A stretch of DNA of 64,000 nucleotides from Streptomyces typhae (GCF_009755605.1 NZ_WPNZ01000001.1:124001-188000); one strand, 5' to 3'. Shown: positions 32,562 to 41,668, counted from the first letter of the stretch. The notes: generated from the letters alone by a model not told the origin. Numbers and translations: made by a program.

Positions 32562-34976
32562 TCACTCGCCGCCCGCGGTGCCGAGGACCAGGGTGACCTT
32601 CCGCTCGTCGCCGTCCCGCTCCACGGTGAGTTCGAGACGGTCGTCGGGGCGGCGGGCCCGGACCTTGACGATGAGTTCGTCGCCGGAGTGCACGCGCTGC
32701 CCGTCGACGGCCGTGATCACGTCGCCCGCCCTCAGGCCCGCCTTGTCGCCGGGACCGCCCCTGTTGACCGCGGGGCCGCCGTTCTGGCTCTTCTGCGCGA
32801 TGCGGGCGCCGTCCCCGGTGAACTGCTTGTCGATGGTGACGCCGATCACGGGGTGGGTGGCGCGGCCGGTGTTGATGAGTTCCTCGGCGACGCGCTTGCC
32901 CTGGTTGATGGGTATGGCGAAGCCGAGCCCGATGGACCCGGAACGGCCGCTCTCGGGGGCGGAGCCGCCGCCGTCCGCGGAGCGGATGGCGCTGTTGATG
33001 CCGATGACGCGGGCGCGGGCGTCGACGAGGGGGCCGCCGGAGTTGCCGGGGTTTATCGGCGCGTCCGTCTGGAGGGCGTTCACGTACGACACGTCGCTTC
33101 CGTCGCCCTTCTCGCCGCCCGCCGTGATGGGCCGCTCCTTGGCGCTGATGATCCCGGAGGTGACGGTGTTGGCGAGGTCGAAGGGCGCGCCGATGGCCAC
33201 GACGGGGTCGCCGACCTGGACGTTCTCGGAGTTGCCGAGCGGCAGCGGCCTGAGGCCGCGGACGCCGGAGACCTTGACGACGGCGAGGTCGTAGCCCGCG
33301 TCCCGGCCGATGACCTTGGCGCTCGCGGTCTCCCCGCCGCTGAACGTGACCGATATGTCGCCGCCCTTGCCGCCGGGCTCGACCACGTGGTTGTTGGTGA
33401 GGATGTGGCCCTTGCCGTCGAGGACGAAGCCGGTGCCGGTGCCCGCGCCGTCGGCGCCGCGGACGTGCAGCGTCACCACGCCGGGCAGCGTGCTCGCCGC
33501 GATCCCGGCCACGCTGCCCTTGGGCCGCTTCTCCGTCTCCGACCCGGCCTGGGGCAGCTCGACATGCCGCCCGAGCCCGCCCTCGCGCTCCAGATGGGCC
33601 CCGACGATCCCGCCGATCCCACCGGCCACCAACGCGACCACGACCGCCCCGAGGACGAGCGTCTTCCGCCCGCGCCGCCGCCGCTGCGCCTGCGTCTGCA
33701 CGGCGGCACCGGTCTGCTGCAGCGGCGCGCCCCAGGGGTCGTAGCGCCGCCAGGGGTCGGGGGGCGGGGATGCGCCGTGCGCTGCCTCGGGGCGCCCGGC
33801 TCCGCTGTGTGCTGTCTCGCGGTGCGCCGGCCCGCTGTGTGCTGTTCCGCTGTACGCGGCTGTGGGGTCGTGCGGGGGTGTTTCCTGTACGGGGGTCGCG
33901 TGCGCGGGGGTGCTCGGCTGCGGCGCGTGGTGGGTTCCGTGCGGGGGTGTGCCGGGGACGGCGGGGGCCGGGGGCACCGGGGCGTGGGCGGCGGGAGCCG
34001 GTGCGCCGGGGTCCTGAGTTCCGTACGGGGGCGTGCCGCCCTGTGCCGGGGGCCCCATGGGGTGCTGCACGGGCGGAGCGGGGGCCCAGGGGCCGGGCTC
34101 GCCGTACGGCGGGGTGCCGTAGGGGTCGGGGTCGTGCAGGGGGCGAGGGCGCTCCCCAGGGGCCTGGGGGGCGGTCGGGTCGGGCGCGGGGCCGGGAGTG
34201 CTTCCTGACGCCGGCGACGCGGCGGCAGCGGACGGCTGCGCGGCGGGCGGGGCCGGGGGCACCTGGGCGGGGGGCGCCTGGGCGGGAGGCACCTGGGCGG
34301 GGGGCGCCTGGGCGGGAGGCACCTGGGCGAGGGGCGCCTGGGCGGGAGGCGCCTGGGCGGGAGGCACCTGGGCGGGAGGCACCTGGGCGAGGGGCGCCTG
34401 GGCGGGGGGCTGCGGCACCGCACCCCGCGCGGCCTCGGGCACGAAGTCCTGAGGTTCGCCGCCGGTCCCCCGGTCGGCCACGGGCGCACCTGGTACCGGC
34501 CCCGGAGGAGCAGGGGTCACCCCGGCACCGGAGGGCGCCTCGCCACCGGGAGTCACATGGGCACCAGAGGACGCCACCCCACCGGGAGACACCCCGGCAG
34601 CAGAGGACGCCACCCCACCAGAGGACGCCATGCCACCGGGAGTCCCCCCGGCACCAGAAGACGCCACCCCACCGGGAGACACCCCGGCACCAGAAGACGC
34701 CACAGGACCAGCGGGTCCCACCGCAGAACCGCCGGGGCCCACCGCAGGACCGGCGCCCGCCCCGCCACCCGGCGCCACCCCGGCACTGTGAGCCACCCCG
34801 GCACTGTGAGCCGCCCCGGCACCGGAAGCCGTCCCGGCACCGGAAGCCGTCCCAGCGCCGGGGGACCCCTCGGAGGTCCCCCCGGCATCCGCACCCGACT
34901 CACGCCCGGTGCCCACGTCGCGTGGACGACTCCACCAGTTCGGCTTCGCCTGGGTGGGCTTGCCCTCGTCGTCCAT
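32562..34976 (-). CDS. htrA: HtrA/DegP-type membrane serine protease with PDZ domain
   Basis: An 804-residue envelope protease. Residues 1-425 are disordered cytoplasmic sequence, largely Pro/Ala/Gln and Gly/Ser repeats (PPAQV units; SPGGVASSGA units). One membrane helix (TLVLGAVVVALVAGGIGG) lies near 435-455. The trypsin-like domain follows with all three catalytic residues: His in LTNNHVVE (about 529), Asp in GYDLAVVK (about 563) and Ser in GNSGGPL (about 644); a PDZ domain spans about 695-790. ATG 34976 has GGGGAG upstream. It degrades or monitors damaged exported proteins and is the usual target of the sigE envelope-stress system. The repeat-built N-terminus is unusually long. Confidence 0.92.
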   Translation of the reverse strand: MDDEGKPTQAKPNWWSRPRDVGTGRESGADAGGTSEGSPGAGTASGAGTASGAGAAHSAGVAHSAGVAPGGGAGAGPAVGPGGSAVGPAGPVASSGAGVSPGGVASSGAGGTPGGMASSGGVASSAAGVSPGGVASSGAHVTPGGEAPSGAGVTPAPPGPVPGAPVADRGTGGEPQDFVPEAARGAVPQPPAQAPLAQVPPAQVPPAQAPPAQAPLAQVPPAQAPPAQVPPAQAPPAQVPPAPPAAQPSAAAASPASGSTPGPAPDPTAPQAPGERPRPLHDPDPYGTPPYGEPGPWAPAPPVQHPMGPPAQGGTPPYGTQDPGAPAPAAHAPVPPAPAVPGTPPHGTHHAPQPSTPAHATPVQETPPHDPTAAYSGTAHSGPAHRETAHSGAGRPEAAHGASPPPDPWRRYDPWGAPLQQTGAAVQTQAQRRRRGRKTLVLGAVVVALVAGGIGGIVGAHLEREGGLGRHVELPQAGSETEKRPKGSVAGIAASTLPGVVTLHVRGADGAGTGTGFVLDGKGHILTNNHVVEPGGKGGDISVTFSGGETASAKVIGRDAGYDLAVVKVSGVRGLRPLPLGNSENVQVGDPVVAIGAPFDLANTVTSGIISAKERPITAGGEKGDGSDVSYVNALQTDAPINPGNSGGPLVDARARVIGINSAIRSADGGGSAPESGRSGSIGLGFAIPINQGKRVAEELINTGRATHPVIGVTIDKQFTGDGARIAQKSQNGGPAVNRGGPGDKAGLRAGDVITAVDGQRVHSGDELIVKVRARRPDDRLELTVERDGDERKVTLVLGTAGGE
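34260..34413. repeat. 15-bp tandem repeat, about 10 copies, in htrA
   Basis: Units of 15 bp such as ACCTGGGCGGGAGGC alternate with near relatives and encode Pro-Pro-Ala-Gln-Val/Ala about ten times in the disordered N-terminus of the HtrA-like protease. The period keeps the reading frame. Confidence 0.85.
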
Positions 34977-35099
34977 GTTCTCCCCACAACTGGCCCGCGG
35001 GGGACGCCCATTGCGTTCCCCGTCCGTGCCCGCCGCGTCTCCGGCGCGCACGGCCCACCCAGGATTCAACCAGGTCCCCGCGCCGGAGCGCAGCGTGCG

Positions 35100-36146
35100 T
35101 CAGCGGATCTGCGAGCTGCTGTGGCGCAGGCCGGTGTCGGGCTTCGGGGAGGCGCTGGGGCCGGTGGGGGCGAAGTCCGCGACGGCGTTCAGCGTCAGGC
35201 CCTGGGGCGAGGCGCCCTGCGAGGTGTCGGCCACGGCGCGCACCAGGGGGGACATGACGCCCGCTCCGGCGAGCAGCGAGGCCGTGAGCTGGTTGCGCTC
35301 GTGCGGGCCGGGCCGGGCGGGCGCGCCGGACAGGAGCGGGCCCGCGGCCGTGGTGGGCGCGAGGGTCTGGGGCCGGGGGCCCTGCACGGACAGCGGGTTG
35401 GTGCCCCGGCGCCGACCGGAGTCGGACACGGCGGCGCTCGGCGGGCCGGACGAGCGCACGGGCGACGCGTTGCTGTTGGCGGCACCCGCGCCGCCGGCCC
35501 GCTGCTCACCAGCGGTGAGGGGCGTGCCCATCGTGACCCCGCCGAGTGCTATCGCCGCGAGGGACACCGCTCCGGCCGCGGCGAAGGCGAACCGCCGCCC
35601 CAGCCAGACGGATCGCTCGCCTTCGGGCTTGACGCCGCCACGGACATCACGGATATCCCGGACATCATGGACGTCGTGGACGTCATGGATGCGGAAGCCG
35701 CGCTGCTCACTGGCGAGGACCGCGGCGTGGGCGCCCGCGGGAACGTACCCGAGGAAGGAGTCGGGTCTTCCCGTGCGGGTGCTGAACACCCCGCTGCCGG
35801 GCATGCCGGTGGCCTCGGACGACCCGGTGGCGAACCCGTCGTCGACGGGCGTCCTAGGGCCTCCTGGCTGTTCGTCGTCGTCACTGCCGATGCCGGTGGC
35901 GGGCAGGCTCTGCAGACGGGCGAGGAAGCTCGCGCTCGGGGGCGGCGGCGCGCTCTGCGCGAAGACGTTCTTGAGCCGGCGCTGCGCGTCGGCTTCCGTC
36001 TTGCACTTCGGACAGGTCGCCAGATGGGCGAGCACACGCTCGCGGGCGTCATGACCGAGCTCACCGTCGACCAGCGCGGCGAGCCGGTCCCCCAGGTGCT
36101 GCTCGGCGAGATGCCGCTCGGCAGGATTGGACCGTGATCCACTCAC
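35100..36146 (-). CDS. rseA: Anti-sigma factor, zinc-binding (RseA type)
   Basis: A 348-residue membrane anti-sigma factor. The N-terminal zinc-anti-sigma motif is H-x3-C-x2-C in [10 protein letters not shown] (about residues 33-43), with a preceding His. A low-complexity [12 protein letters not shown] stretch precedes a single helix ([19 protein letters not shown], about 185-205), and the C-terminal half is exported and Pro/Ser-rich. GTG 36146 overlaps the sigma factor stop as GTGA, so both are made in step. It should hold SigE inactive until envelope or redox stress. 123 bp separate it from htrA. Confidence 0.9.
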   Translation of the reverse strand: MSGSRSNPAERHLAEQHLGDRLAALVDGELGHDARERVLAHLATCPKCKTEADAQRRLKNVFAQSAPPPPSASFLARLQSLPATGIGSDDDEQPGGPRTPVDDGFATGSSEATGMPGSGVFSTRTGRPDSFLGYVPAGAHAAVLASEQRGFRIHDVHDVHDVRDIRDVRGGVKPEGERSVWLGRRFAFAAAGAVSLAAIALGGVTMGTPLTAGEQRAGGAGAANSNASPVRSSGPPSAAVSDSGRRRGTNPLSVQGPRPQTLAPTTAAGPLLSGAPARPGPHERNQLTASLLAGAGVMSPLVRAVADTSQGASPQGLTLNAVADFAPTGPSASPKPDTGLRHSSSQIR

Positions 36147-36916
36147 GCGGTCGCGCCCCCTCCTCCCAGTGCCACGGCTCCGGTGACGGCGAGCGAGCGA
36201 CGCTCGGCGCGGGCCTCGGGGGAGCGGTGCTGAAGGGCCTTGCGGAGCTGGGAGCGGCCGCGGTGGATACGGCTGCGGACCGTACCGAGCTTGACGCCCA
36301 GGGTGGCGGCGATCTCCTCGTACGAAAGGCCCTCGATGTCGCACAGGACGACCGCGGCGCGGAACTCGGGCGCGAGCGTGTCGAGCGCCTGCTGGACGTC
36401 CGCGTCGAAGTGGGTGTCGTTGAACACCTGCTGCGGCGAGGGCTCGCGGCTGGGCAGCCGCTCCGCCGCGTCGTCCCCGAGGGCGTCGAAGCGGATGCGC
36501 TGCTTGCGGCGCACCATGTCCAGGAAGAGGTTCGTGGTGATGCGGTGCAGCCAGCCCTCGAACGTGCCCGGGGTGTACGTGGAGAGGGAGCGGAAGACGC
36601 GGACGAAGACCTCCTGCGTGAGGTCCTCGGCGTCGTGCTGGTTGCCCGTCAGGCGGTAGGCGAGGCGGTAGACGCGGCCGCTGTGCGTGCTGACGATCTC
36701 TTCCCAGGTGGGAGGAGTCCACGCCTGCGATTCCGCGTCAGCGGCAAAGGTCGCGGTCTGAGCGGAGTCGGTGGCGCGGGAACGGTCAGCGGTGTCGGTC
36801 ACGGATTTCGGCCCACCCGCCCATCCGAGAAGGCGCCGTAGCGCTCCTCCCCGATCTGCGGACTCGGCCGCACCTCCCCTGTCGGCTCTGGTGGTGTCCA
36901 GTGGAGCCCCTACCAT
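36143..36916 (-). CDS. sigE: ECF RNA polymerase sigma factor SigE
   Basis: A 257-residue ECF sigma factor. Region 2 is [20 protein letters not shown] (about 79-100) through the DNA-melting segment [19 protein letters not shown]; region 4 is [20 protein letters not shown] with the recognition helix [16 protein letters not shown]. The N-terminal 65 residues are polar, as in M. tuberculosis SigE. I chose ATG 36916 ([11 protein letters not shown]), although its GGGGTGG site is weak; longer in-frame starts exist back to 37069, but that part is repetitive basic sequence. Gene order with rseA, htrA, tatB and the divergent O-methyltransferase supports orthology with mycobacterial sigE. Confidence 0.92.
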   Translation of the reverse strand: MVGAPLDTTRADRGGAAESADRGGALRRLLGWAGGPKSVTDTADRSRATDSAQTATFAADAESQAWTPPTWEEIVSTHSGRVYRLAYRLTGNQHDAEDLTQEVFVRVFRSLSTYTPGTFEGWLHRITTNLFLDMVRRKQRIRFDALGDDAAERLPSREPSPQQVFNDTHFDADVQQALDTLAPEFRAAVVLCDIEGLSYEEIAATLGVKLGTVRSRIHRGRSQLRKALQHRSPEARAERRSLAVTGAVALGGGGATA

Positions 36917-37191
36917 AACCACCCCGCCCGTTAGCTCCGGATAAGCGTTTTTACGTGAATTTGGTACTTGCCCAGTGGTCGACCGGGTCCGCCTCGTCGG
37001 CTTCGTCGGCCTCGTCGGTCTCGTTCGCGTGATGCCGATCGTGCGGGCCGGCTTCGGTTCCCGATCCATGTCTGTGTCCCCGCTGTACCCCGCTGTCCTC
37101 TCACCCCTTCACAACGCACAGTCCCATCTGCGGGTTCCCGGCCCCAACGGATACAGTCACGGCCAGGCAACCACGGGGACAGGAGAGGGCC

Positions 37192-37824
37192 ATTACCGGC
37201 AACCGGCAGACGAGCTGGGCGTTCGCCGACGCCTTTGTCGCCGAGGACGAGGCGCTGCGCTGGGCCCGGGACCGGGCGCGGGACGCGGGGCTGCGCTCCG
37301 TGTCGCCCGGAACCGGCGCCGCGCTGGGGATGCTGGCCGCCACCGTGGACGCCAAGGCGGTCGCCGAGATCGGTACGGGCACGGGAGTGTCGGGCATCCA
37401 CCTGCTGCACGGGATGCGGCCCGACGGCGTACTGACCACGGTCGACCCGGAGCCGGAGCGCCAGCAGTTCGCCCGCACGGCCTTCCGCGCCGCGGGCTTC
37501 GCCGGCAACCGCGCCCGCTTCATCCCGGGCCGCGCCCTCGACGTGCTGCCGCGCCTCGCGGACGGCGGCTACGACCTGGTGTTCTGCGACGGCGACCGTA
37601 CGGAGTGCCTCGACTACCTCGCTGAATCGTTGCGCCTGCTGCGTCCCGGCGGGCTCGTCTGCTTCGAGGGCGTCTTCGCCGACGGCCGGACGGTGGACTC
37701 CGGGCCGCAGCCCGCGGAGGTGCTGCGGCTGCGGGAGCTGCTGCGGGCCGTGCGCGAGAGCCAGGACCTCGTGCCCTCCCTGCTGCCGGTGGGCGACGGC
37801 CTGCTCTGCGCCGTCAAAAGGTAG
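37192..37824 (+). CDS. O-methyltransferase, ATT start likely
   Basis: A 210-residue SAM-dependent O-methyltransferase (family 3). The SAM motif is AEIGTGTGVSG, with the acidic DGD in VFCDGDRTE and a final LPVGDGLLCAVKR. The conserved N-terminal helix (SWAFADAFVAEDEALRWARD) lies upstream of the first GTG (37300), so the gene must begin earlier. No ATG, GTG or TTG occurs in frame between the stop at 37030 and 37300, but ATT at 37192 has GGAGAGGG at 37182-37189. An ATT start is therefore the simplest reading. TACAGT at 37152-37157 could be its -10 element. The methyl acceptor is unknown; the gene is divergent from sigE. Confidence 0.85.
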   Translation: MTGNRQTSWAFADAFVAEDEALRWARDRARDAGLRSVSPGTGAALGMLAATVDAKAVAEIGTGTGVSGIHLLHGMRPDGVLTTVDPEPERQQFARTAFRAAGFAGNRARFIPGRALDVLPRLADGGYDLVFCDGDRTECLDYLAESLRLLRPGGLVCFEGVFADGRTVDSGPQPAEVLRLRELLRAVRESQDLVPSLLPVGDGLLCAVKR

Positions 37825-38033
37825 CGGCTGTTCCGCACGGCGGTCGCCCTGCACACGGCCGTACGGGTGACCCCGCTCCGGCCGCCGCCCCGGGGAGCCC
37901 GCCGACCGGGCCGTTAAACGGGACCTGTGACCCGAACATTCAGGCCTTTCGCCCCGGCGCATTCCGGTCTCTCCTGCGCCCCGCACCGTGGAGCACGGGC
38001 CGCCGTGGCGACCGCCCGCCCCCGGGCACAGCA

Positions 38034-38065
38034 CTGCCCCGGCTCGTCGTACGATGCCGGGGCAG
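38034..38065. terminator. Hairpin terminator between O-methyltransferase and DUF3117
   Basis: CTGCCCCGGC (38034-38043) pairs perfectly with 38056-38065 around a 12-nt loop. It lies between convergent genes and could act on both strands. Confidence 0.7.
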
Positions 38066-38113
38066 CTCACAAGTGTGGTGCAAAGTGTGGTGCACCGTGC
38101 GGACGCCTACGCG

Positions 38114-38281
38114 TCAGCCGACAACCTTCTTCAGGGCGTCGCCGAGGGCGTCGGCCTCGTCGGGGGTCAGTTCGACGACAAGTCGACCGCCGCCTTCGAG
38201 CGGAACGCGCATGACGATGCCCCGCCCCTCCTTGGTCACCTCGAGCGGGCCGTCGCCCGTCCGCGGCTTCATGGCCGCCAT
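38114..38281 (-). CDS. DUF3117 family protein, 55 aa
   Basis: A complete 55-residue DUF3117 protein: MAAMKPRTGDGPLEVTKEGR at the start and LTPDEADALGDALKKVVG at the end. The family is a small, highly conserved actinobacterial protein of unknown function with a beta-hairpin and a C-terminal helix. ATG 38281 has GGAAGGGG 7 nt upstream. A longer frame upstream exists but does not match the family start. Confidence 0.9.
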   Translation of the reverse strand: MAAMKPRTGDGPLEVTKEGRGIVMRVPLEGGGRLVVELTPDEADALGDALKKVVG

Positions 38282-38705
38282 GCTCGTTCCCCTTCCTGAA
38301 ACCAGCTTGTCGCAGCCGACAACCCAGGTGTCACCGGCATCGAACACATTGCTTCCAGGTCATTATCCCGCATCGCGGGACCCGATGACCAACATCGGTC
38401 TGCATCGCTTGCGCAACGCGCGCCCGCAAAACCACTCAATTCGGCGATGTGACTGCAATACTTCGCCGCCCCACACGCTTCTGCCGCCCCACACACTTTG
38501 ACGCAGGTCACATCGGCAGCCGCGTTCCGAGGGCCGATGATCTAGGTCATGCTGGCCCCGGAGCCCGTCCGACCCGTCACGGAACGCGTCACCGGGCCCT
38601 TGACCAGCACAGCGCAACACAGCACCAGCACCAGCACCAGCACCAGCACCAGCACCAGCACCAGCACCAGCACCAGACAACATCGGATCAGCGGAGGGGA
38701 CCACC
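38282..38705. other. Divergent intergenic region with CACCAG repeats
   Basis: A 424-bp region between DUF3117 (minus) and the enoyl-CoA hydratase (plus). It holds CATCGGC/GCCGATG (38511-38517 with 38533-38539), an inverted repeat flanked by two AGGTCA sequences, and then the (CACCAG)9 tract in the probable leader of the hydratase. TTTGACGCAGG at 38497-38507 could be a -35 element, but no good -10 is spaced to it. Confidence 0.5.
38623..38676. repeat. (CACCAG)9 microsatellite upstream of hydratase
   Basis: Nine perfect CACCAG copies, ending 30 bp before the hydratase start codon and 16 bp before its GGAGGGG ribosome-binding site. The same hexamer occurs five times within the glycosyltransferase gene at 1701-1730. 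Confidence 0.95.
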
Positions 38706-39506
38706 ATGGCCGACACCGTGCTCTACGAGGTGAGCGACGGGCTCGCGACGATCACGCTGAACCGCCCCGACGCGATGAACGCCATGAACGTCGAGGCGAA
38801 GGTCGCCCTGCGGGAGGCCGCCCGCTCGGCCGCCGCGGACCCCGCGGTGCGCGCCGTGCTGCTCACCGCGACCGGGCGTGCCTTCTGCGTGGGCCAGGAC
38901 CTCAAGGAGCACGTCGGTCTGCTCGCCGCCGACCGCGCGTCGGGCTCCGGGGACACCATGAGCACGGTGCGCGAGCACTACAACCCGATCGTGCGCGCCC
39001 TGACCGGCATGGCCAAGCCCGTCGTGGCGGGCGTCAACGGTGTGGCGGCCGGCGCGGGCCTCGGCTTCGCGCTCGCCGCCGACCACCGGATCGTCGCGGA
39101 CACGGCGTCGTTCAACACGTCCTTCGCGGGTGTCGCGCTGACCGCGGACTCCGGGGTCTCCTGGACCCTCTCCCGTCTGATCGGCCCGAGCCGCGCCGCC
39201 GACCTGCTGCTCTTTCCGCGCAGCATCAAGGCGGCGGAGGCGTACGACCTGGGCATCGCCAACCGCGTGGTGCCCTCGGCCGACCTCGCGGAGGAGGCCC
39301 TGAAGACGGCCAGGGCGCTGGCTAAGGGCCCGACCCTGGCCTACGGAGCGATCAAGGAGTCGCTGGCCTTCGCCGCCGGCCACACCCTGGACGAGACCCT
39401 CGACAAGGAGGACGAGCTTCAGTCGAGGGCAGGCGCCTCCGAGGACCACGCCATCGCGGTCCAGGCCTTCCTCGACAAGACCGCGCCCGAGTACCTGGGC
39501 CGCTAG
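38706..39506 (+). CDS. Enoyl-CoA hydratase/isomerase family protein
   Basis: A 266-residue crotonase-fold enzyme. The oxyanion-hole segments are GRAFCVGQDLKEH and NGVAAGAGLGFALAADHRI; the second catalytic-Glu position of hydratases falls at SFNTSFAGVALTADSG, where Ala/Asp replaces the usual Glu pair, as in PaaG-like isomerases and related branches. So a hydratase or isomerase acting on acyl-CoA is likely but the exact reaction is open. GGAGGGG lies 6 nt before the ATG. It converges on tag with 18 bp between stops. Confidence 0.88.
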   Translation: MADTVLYEVSDGLATITLNRPDAMNAMNVEAKVALREAARSAAADPAVRAVLLTATGRAFCVGQDLKEHVGLLAADRASGSGDTMSTVREHYNPIVRALTGMAKPVVAGVNGVAAGAGLGFALAADHRIVADTASFNTSFAGVALTADSGVSWTLSRLIGPSRAADLLLFPRSIKAAEAYDLGIANRVVPSADLAEEALKTARALAKGPTLAYGAIKESLAFAAGHTLDETLDKEDELQSRAGASEDHAIAVQAFLDKTAPEYLGR

Positions 39507-39524
39507 CCGGGGCCGGGGCGCCGC

Positions 39525-40127
39525 TCAGCCGGAGGCCGGAGCGCCGCTCGCCTCGCGGGCCACGCAGTCCACGAGGTGGTCGTTCACCAGGCCGCAGGCC
39601 TGCATCAGGGCATACGCGGTGGTGGGGCCGACGAAGCGCAGGCCACGCTTCTTCAGGGCCTTGGACAGGGCCGTCGACGCGTCCGTGACCGCGGGCACGT
39701 CGGCGAGCGTCCGCGGCACCGGGCGGGCGGCCGGGTCCGGGGCGAAGGACCAGATCAGCTCGTCCAGTTCACCGGCGGGCCAGTCGGCGAGCACGCGCGC
39801 GTTGGCGAGCGTCGCGTCGACCTTCGCGCGGTTGCGGATGATGCCGGCGTCGGCGAGCAGCCGCTCGCGGTCGGCGTCCCCGAACTCCGCCACCGCGGCG
39901 ATCTTGAACCCGGAGAACGCGGCGCGGAAGCCCTCACGGCGGCGCAGAATCGTGATCCAGGAGAGGCCCGACTGGAAGGCCTCCAGGGAGAGCCGCTCGA
40001 ACAGGGCGTCGTCGCCGTGCACGGGGCGGCCCCACTCCGTGTCGTGGTACGCCACGTAGTCGTCGGTGGACAGGCCCCACGGGCAGCGCAGGCCGCCGTC
40101 GGGTCCCGCGATCGCGCCGCTGCTCAC
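39525..40127 (-). CDS. tag: DNA-3-methyladenine glycosylase I
   Basis: A 200-residue Tag enzyme that excises 3-methyladenine from DNA. The zinc-snap residues are all present: Cys in LRCPWGLS (about 15) and His in AYHDTEWG at the N-terminus, His and Cys in NDHLVDCV at the C-terminus. The GLSWITILRRREGFR helix-hairpin region and FVGPTTAYALMQACG are typical. GTG 40127 overlaps the DivIVA-domain gene stop as GTGA, a coupling also seen (Rv1209-tagA) in mycobacteria. Confidence 0.93.
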   Translation of the reverse strand: MSSGAIAGPDGGLRCPWGLSTDDYVAYHDTEWGRPVHGDDALFERLSLEAFQSGLSWITILRRREGFRAAFSGFKIAAVAEFGDADRERLLADAGIIRNRAKVDATLANARVLADWPAGELDELIWSFAPDPAARPVPRTLADVPAVTDASTALSKALKKRGLRFVGPTTAYALMQACGLVNDHLVDCVAREASGAPASG

Positions 40128-40582
40128 TGGTCGTCCTCCGGTCGTTCGGTGCGCTCGCCGGGCCCGGGGTGCTGCGGCGGCCCCGGGTGGGCGTCCGCAG
40201 GGGGTTCCTGCCGGTCCTGGTTCCGTCCGGGGTGCTCGCCGCCGTACCCCTTGAGGAGGCCGGGGCCCGCGACCGCGGTGGCCTGGGCGCCGGCGAGGGC
40301 GGCCTCCAACTCGGCGATCCGCGCGTCCCGCTCGGTGAGTTCCGCGCTGAGCCGGTCGAGGGCCTCGTCCACGTCCAGCATCCGATAGCCGCGGACCGTC
40401 ATCGGGAAGCGCACCGCGTCGATGTCGGCGCGGCGCAGCGGGCGGTCCGGCGGCAGCTGGTCGGTCAGACGCTCCGGCGGCACTTCGGGCAGACCGCCGC
40501 TCTCGCCGCCGCCGAGGACCGCGAGCGTCACCGCCCCGACCACGACGACGAGGGCGATGACCAGGAACAGGAACATGACCAT
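40124..40582 (-). CDS. DivIVA-domain membrane protein
   Basis: A 152-residue protein with one N-terminal membrane helix (MFLFLVIALVVVVGAVTLAVL) and a DivIVA-type motif (ADIDAVRFPMTVRGYRMLDV), followed by a coiled coil (EALDRLSAELTERDARIAEL) and a proline-rich tail. DivIVA-type domains bind curved membrane and organise polar growth; the role of this anchored version is not known to me. ATG 40582 has GGGGAC 6 nt upstream. It forms a coupled pair with tag. Confidence 0.88.
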   Translation of the reverse strand: MVMFLFLVIALVVVVGAVTLAVLGGGESGGLPEVPPERLTDQLPPDRPLRRADIDAVRFPMTVRGYRMLDVDEALDRLSAELTERDARIAELEAALAGAQATAVAGPGLLKGYGGEHPGRNQDRQEPPADAHPGPPQHPGPGERTERPEDDQ

Positions 40583-40731
40583 CTGCGGTCCCCACGCTCG
40601 GATGCCGGACCGCTCGCGGACCGGCACGGAAACTGTCAGGCACCGATCGTGCCATGCGCCTGTGACAGTTAAGGTCGCAGGCGGCCGGACCGCGAGGCCG
40701 GCCGTCGGAACGACAGGGAGGCTCACAGGGG

Positions 40732-41592
40732 ATGCTCAGCCTTGGCAGGCGCGTGTTCGAGGCGCACGAACCGGTGATCATGGCGATCGTCAACCGGACC
40801 CCGGACTCCTTCTACGACCAGGGCGCCACCTTCCGCGACGAACCGGCGCTCGCACGGGTGGAGCAGGCCGTGGCCGAAGGTGCCGCGATCATCGACATCG
40901 GCGGGGTGAAGGCCGGTCCGGGCGACGAGGTCACCGCCGAGGAGGAGGTGCGGCGCACCGTCGGCTTCGTCGCCGAGGTGCGGCGGCGCTTCCCCGATGT
41001 CGTCATCAGCGTCGACACCTGGCGGCACGAGGTCGGCGAGGCGGTGTGCGACGTCGGGGCGGACCTCCTCAACGACGCGTGGGGCGGCGTCGACCCGCGG
41101 CTCGCGGAGGTCGCCGCGCGGTACAAGGTGGGGCTCGTGTGCACCCACGCCGGGGGCGCCGAGCCCCGTACGCGGCCCCATCGGGTCGAGTACGACGACG
41201 TCGTCGCGGACATCCTGCGGGTGACCGTGGGGCTCGCCGAGCGGGCCGTGGAGCTCGGGGTGGAGCGGGAGTCCGTGCTCATCGATCCCGGGCACGACTT
41301 CGGCAAGAACACACGGCACTCGCTGGAGGCCACGCGGCGGCTTCCGGAGCTGGTGGCCACGGGGTGGCCCGTGCTCGTCTCCCTCTCCAACAAGGACTTC
41401 GTCGGGGAGACGCTGGACACGCCGCTCAAGGAGCGGGTGGTGGGGACGCTGGCCACCACCGCGGTGTCCGCGTGGCTCGGGGCGCAGGTCTACCGCGTCC
41501 ACGAAGTCGCTGAGACCCGGCAGGTCGTCGACATGGTCGCCACCATCGCGGGCCATCGGCCCCCTGCGGTGGCGCGCCGCGGCCTGGCGTAG
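40732..41592 (+). CDS. Dihydropteroate synthase homologue, FolP2-like
   Basis: A 286-residue TIM-barrel protein of the dihydropteroate synthase family. It has MAIVNRTPDSFYDQG where active enzymes read NVTPDSF, IDIGG for the DIGGES region (but without the usual ES), and IDPGHDFGKN. These changes match the FolP2 branch (M. tuberculosis Rv1207 neighbourhood), which, as I recall from M. leprae work, lacks dihydropteroate synthase activity. ATG or GTG-type start: ATG 40732 with GGGAGG 9 nt upstream. It is divergent from the DivIVA/tag pair by 149 bp. I therefore avoid the plain folP symbol. Confidence 0.87.
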   Translation: MLSLGRRVFEAHEPVIMAIVNRTPDSFYDQGATFRDEPALARVEQAVAEGAAIIDIGGVKAGPGDEVTAEEEVRRTVGFVAEVRRRFPDVVISVDTWRHEVGEAVCDVGADLLNDAWGGVDPRLAEVAARYKVGLVCTHAGGAEPRTRPHRVEYDDVVADILRVTVGLAERAVELGVERESVLIDPGHDFGKNTRHSLEATRRLPELVATGWPVLVSLSNKDFVGETLDTPLKERVVGTLATTAVSAWLGAQVYRVHEVAETRQVVDMVATIAGHRPPAVARRGLA

Positions 41593-41668
41593 GCCTACGC
41601 GGGGCGCCCCGGTCCCACCCCTTTCCCGTAACCAAGGGGCTCCACCCCCTGGACCCCCGGTCCCCAAA

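Noticed and set aside
36917..37069. 51-residue N-terminal extension of SigE
   Set aside because: Thr/Arg/Pro repeat character ([12 protein letters not shown]) without family similarity and no ribosome-binding site at 37069.
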